This document shows positions 7,362 through 9,241 of a DNA stretch of 9,241 nucleotides, one piece after another. Below the pieces are notes generated by a model. The model was not told where the DNA came from, ran no database searches, and worked only from the letters and a program-made list of their open reading frames with translations. This DNA comes from CAZBZG01 sp964496245 (GTDB lineage: Bacteria; Planctomycetota; SZUA-567): assembly GCA_964496245.1 (NCBI GenBank), contig CAZBZG010000194.1, forward strand, positions 1 through 9,241. Direction: 5' to 3'. Numbering within the stretch: position 1 is the first letter of the stretch; each line of letters starts with the position of its first letter. Position numbers and translations under genes: made by a program.

Positions 7362-7373
7362 ACGGTGCACCGT
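7362..7373. promoter_or_regulatory. 12-base perfect palindrome, possible operator
   Basis: ACGGTGCACCGT reads the same on both strands. It lies in the gap between the regulator's stop and the small membrane protein's promoter, about 63 bases upstream of the -35 box. It is also enclosed by a wider 9-base inverted repeat, GCGAAACCG (7302-7310) / CGGTTTCGC (7375-7383). Dimeric GntR- and LacI-type proteins bind palindromes, so a link to the adjacent regulator is reasonable but unproven. Confidence 0.3.
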
Positions 7374-7417
7374 CCGGTTTCGCATCGCGGCTCACGCGGA
7401 CGCGTCTCAGCTCGCGC

Positions 7418-8485
7418 CTACCAGGTGGTACGCCCTTCGTGCACCGATCCGACAAAGGTCATGCTGCGGATGAGGGACGCGAGATCCGTCAGGCGTTCGA
7501 AGATGGACAGCGCCGCCTGGAACATCTGTGCGTACGGGACGCGCAGCGAGGTCAGGCGCGGTGCGTGATCCACCAGGGACGAGATGCCCTCGTATCCCAT
7601 GATCCCGACATCTTCGGGCACCCGGACACCCTGCCGGCGCAACTCGTCGAGCACCCAGACGGCGCGGAGATCCGAGTCGACGAAGATGGCGTCGCACGGT
7701 AGGCCGCGCTGGGCGATGTCCCGAGTCGCTACGGCCGCGCAGGACGGTGAGGAGGGAACGCGAAGGACGGATTCCGGAGCAAACGAGACGCCCTGTTCCT
7801 CCAGGGCCCGGCGATAGCCGGCCAGGGAAATCTCGCCCCACGGTTCGTCCGAGCCCACGTAGGCGATGTTGCGGTGGCCGCGTTCGAACAGGTATTGCAC
7901 GGCGATCGTGACGGCCGCTTCCCGGTCATGGCCTACGGCCAGGCAGTCCATGGGCTTGCGCGGGATGCCCACAATCGCCACCGGCACCCGCTTGCGTTGG
8001 ATCAAGGCGTCCAGCAAGGCCCGCGGCTCCTGGGTATGGTGGAAGAAGATTCCGTTGTACGCTTCATACGCGGCGATGTCCTCCGGCGCCTTGTCGGTCA
8101 GCGGCACGGTCTTGATCGACCCTTCCCACCGGTCGCCCGTAGCCTGGAAGAAGTTCATCACCAGGTTCTGGACCGCCTGGCAGTAGTCGGGATTGTGGGT
8201 CGAGCTGTCCGCGCCGACCCCCGGGAGGACCAGGCAGGCGGACTTGGGCCGCTTCTCGGTCTTTCGGGGGCCCCAGAAAGTGCCTTTGCCCTGGATGCGA
8301 TGGATCACCTTCGCTCGTTCCAGTTCCGCCAGCGCCTTGAACGCGGTCAACGAAGAAACGCCCGTCGCTTGGGCGAGTTCGTTCTGGGACATCACCTTGT
8401 CGCCCGCGGAGACGTTGTTCTCCCGCGCCCAGGCGAGAAACCGTTGTTTGGCCAGATCGCGTTTGCTCGTTCGCTGGATATCCAT
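7418..8485 (-). CDS. GntR-type winged-helix regulator with LacI/periplasmic-binding-like sensor domain
   Basis: Cytoplasmic transcription regulator of 355 residues. A GntR winged helix-turn-helix occupies about 5-72, with SQNELAQATGVSSLTAFKA (33-51) as the recognition region and IQGKGTFWG (64-72) as the wing. From about 82 to the end is a LacI/GalR-type ligand-binding domain: HDREAAVTIAVQYLFERGHR (186-205) followed by NIAYVG (206-211), then VPEDVGIMGYEG (289-300) and LTSLRVPYAQM (311-321), all typical positions in that fold. The same pairing is found in AraR of Bacillus, which senses a sugar, so a sugar-like effector is likely but not shown. The ATG at 8485 is chosen because the winged helix begins directly after it; no good Shine-Dalgarno precedes it. 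It starts 32 bases after the LamG gene's stop with no visible promoter between, so the two may be co-transcribed. Its target genes are unknown. Confidence 0.9.
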   Translation of the reverse strand: MDIQRTSKRDLAKQRFLAWARENNVSAGDKVMSQNELAQATGVSSLTAFKALAELERAKVIHRIQGKGTFWGPRKTEKRPKSACLVLPGVGADSSTHNPDYCQAVQNLVMNFFQATGDRWEGSIKTVPLTDKAPEDIAAYEAYNGIFFHHTQEPRALLDALIQRKRVPVAIVGIPRKPMDCLAVGHDREAAVTIAVQYLFERGHRNIAYVGSDEPWGEISLAGYRRALEEQGVSFAPESVLRVPSSPSCAAVATRDIAQRGLPCDAIFVDSDLRAVWVLDELRRQGVRVPEDVGIMGYEGISSLVDHAPRLTSLRVPYAQMFQAALSIFERLTDLASLIRSMTFVGSVHEGRTTW

Positions 8486-8517
8486 TTGCGGATCGTCCGT
8501 TGCGGGGGACGGGAGAT

Positions 8518-9241
8518 CTACTTTTCGCCGCTCGGGGCCCCCCACAGCCGGACATCGCTCAACCGGCCGCAGAAGAACTGGTTGTTCTCCATGGCGAAGT
8601 AGTGGTCCCTGTGCACCAGCTCCAGCGGGCCGTCGTGGCAGCGGATGTCCGCATGCCCGCCGAGGATCATGTTCCCCTTGTGCTTGGGCAGGGACGCGCC
8701 GATGACCGCCGGCGATTCCTTTTCGTCGAGAACGAAGCGGATCTTCACCGGCGTCGGGCCCTTCGTGTCTTTGCTCTTTTTCGTTTCGGTTTCGGCGCTG
8801 CCGGCGGTGCCCTTCTGGCCGGCGCCTTCGAGCTTGAGAATGGCGGGAAGCGCCGCCTCCTGTTCCGTGGGGTCGCCTTCCAGCAGTCGCTTCGCCCGGC
8901 GCGCTTCCAGCATGGTCCGGGCCTCTTCCTTGGAGACGGGCGCCATGGTGAAGTCCAGGGTGTGCCAGGTGTCCGCCTGGATCCCGTCTGTGCGAGACCA
9001 GCCGCCGTCCCAGCCCCACCTCGTCGACCAGGCGCCCGCATAGAGCGTGCTCCCGTCCAGGTAGATGCTGATGCCGTTCTTCAGGTCCCCCTCGGCATAG
9101 AGAACCTGTCGTCCGGTTGTGGACGCGGGGCGGAAGGACAGCTGCAGTCTGCGTGTGTCTGACGCCGGGGCGAAGTTCAACCGTCGGCTGTTAGGCAGAT
9201 AGACCCTGCCGATCTCGCCGTCAAGCTGGAGGACCCGGCCC
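8518..9241 (-). CDS. LamG/concanavalin-like domain protein, C-terminal part, cut by the right edge
   Basis: The frame is open through the right edge, so the N-terminus lies outside the window. The TTG at 9180 is probably an internal leucine, because the residues before it (GRVLQLDGEIGRVYLPNS) already fit the first strand of a LamG-type beta-sandwich. About 240 residues are visible. GISIYLDGSTLYAGAW (56-71), TWHTLDFTM (91-99) and FFCGRLSDVRLWG (222-234) match successive strands of the fold, and the last is its usual closing motif, so the protein ends with this domain. Such domains bind carbohydrates or proteins, often in secreted or surface proteins. Between strands, residues about 103-163 form a charged, Lys/Glu/Ala-rich stretch not expected in the fold. 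It has two cysteines near the end (201 and 224). Its position just before a regulator suggests a shared transcript. The upstream domains, and so the real function, cannot be seen. Confidence 0.8.
   Translation of the reverse strand, partial: GRVLQLDGEIGRVYLPNSRRLNFAPASDTRRLQLSFRPASTTGRQVLYAEGDLKNGISIYLDGSTLYAGAWSTRWGWDGGWSRTDGIQADTWHTLDFTMAPVSKEEARTMLEARRAKRLLEGDPTEQEAALPAILKLEGAGQKGTAGSAETETKKSKDTKGPTPVKIRFVLDEKESPAVIGASLPKHKGNMILGGHADIRCHDGPLELVHRDHYFAMENNQFFCGRLSDVRLWGAPSGEK

Noticed and set aside
1..9241. CRISPR array, insertion sequence, tRNA or phage-related genes
   Set aside because: I found no evenly spaced repeats, terminal inverted repeats with a transposase, cloverleaf sequence or phage motifs on either strand.

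Overview
The window is GC-rich (by eye about two thirds G+C) and looks like an ordinary bacterial chromosome. Every well-supported gene is on the minus strand, so transcription runs right to left. Three things point loosely to the Planctomycetes-Verrucomicrobia-Kiritimatiellota/Lentisphaerota group: a GntR-type winged helix fused to a LacI-type sensor, a LamG-type domain in a neighbouring protein, and promoters of the form TTGACG-N17-TAGNNT. This placement is inference. No rRNA, tRNA or other marker gene is present to settle it.

Layout from right to left, which is the direction of transcription: (1) 9241-8518, the C-terminal part of a LamG (concanavalin-like) protein that enters from beyond the right edge. 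(2) 8485-7418, a GntR/LacI chimeric transcription regulator 32 bases downstream of it. (3) A 250-base gap holding a 12-base palindrome and a clear promoter. (4) 7167-6877, a 96-residue three-helix membrane protein resembling SemiSWEET/PQ-loop transporters. (5) A 240-base gap with a second promoter of the same form and a GC-rich leader. (6) 6636-3520 and 3506-165, an addB-addA operon encoding a two-subunit helicase-nuclease for double-strand break repair. (7) A perfect 14-base-pair hairpin at 88-123, and to its left the probable tail of a plus-strand gene that converges on addA.

How the parts work together: AddA carries the complete UvrD/Rep motor motifs and a RecB-type nuclease. AddB carries a second PD-(D/E)XK nuclease and has no Walker A ATPase motif. 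Together they should resect DNA ends for RecA loading. The most notable feature is that AddB lacks the C-terminal cysteine triad that normally completes its iron-sulfur cluster. The regulator, small membrane protein and LamG protein form a plausible carbohydrate-related neighbourhood, but that link is inferred. I see no CRISPR array, mobile element, phage gene or clearly new multi-gene system. The interest lies in deviations of known families and in the regulatory sites.
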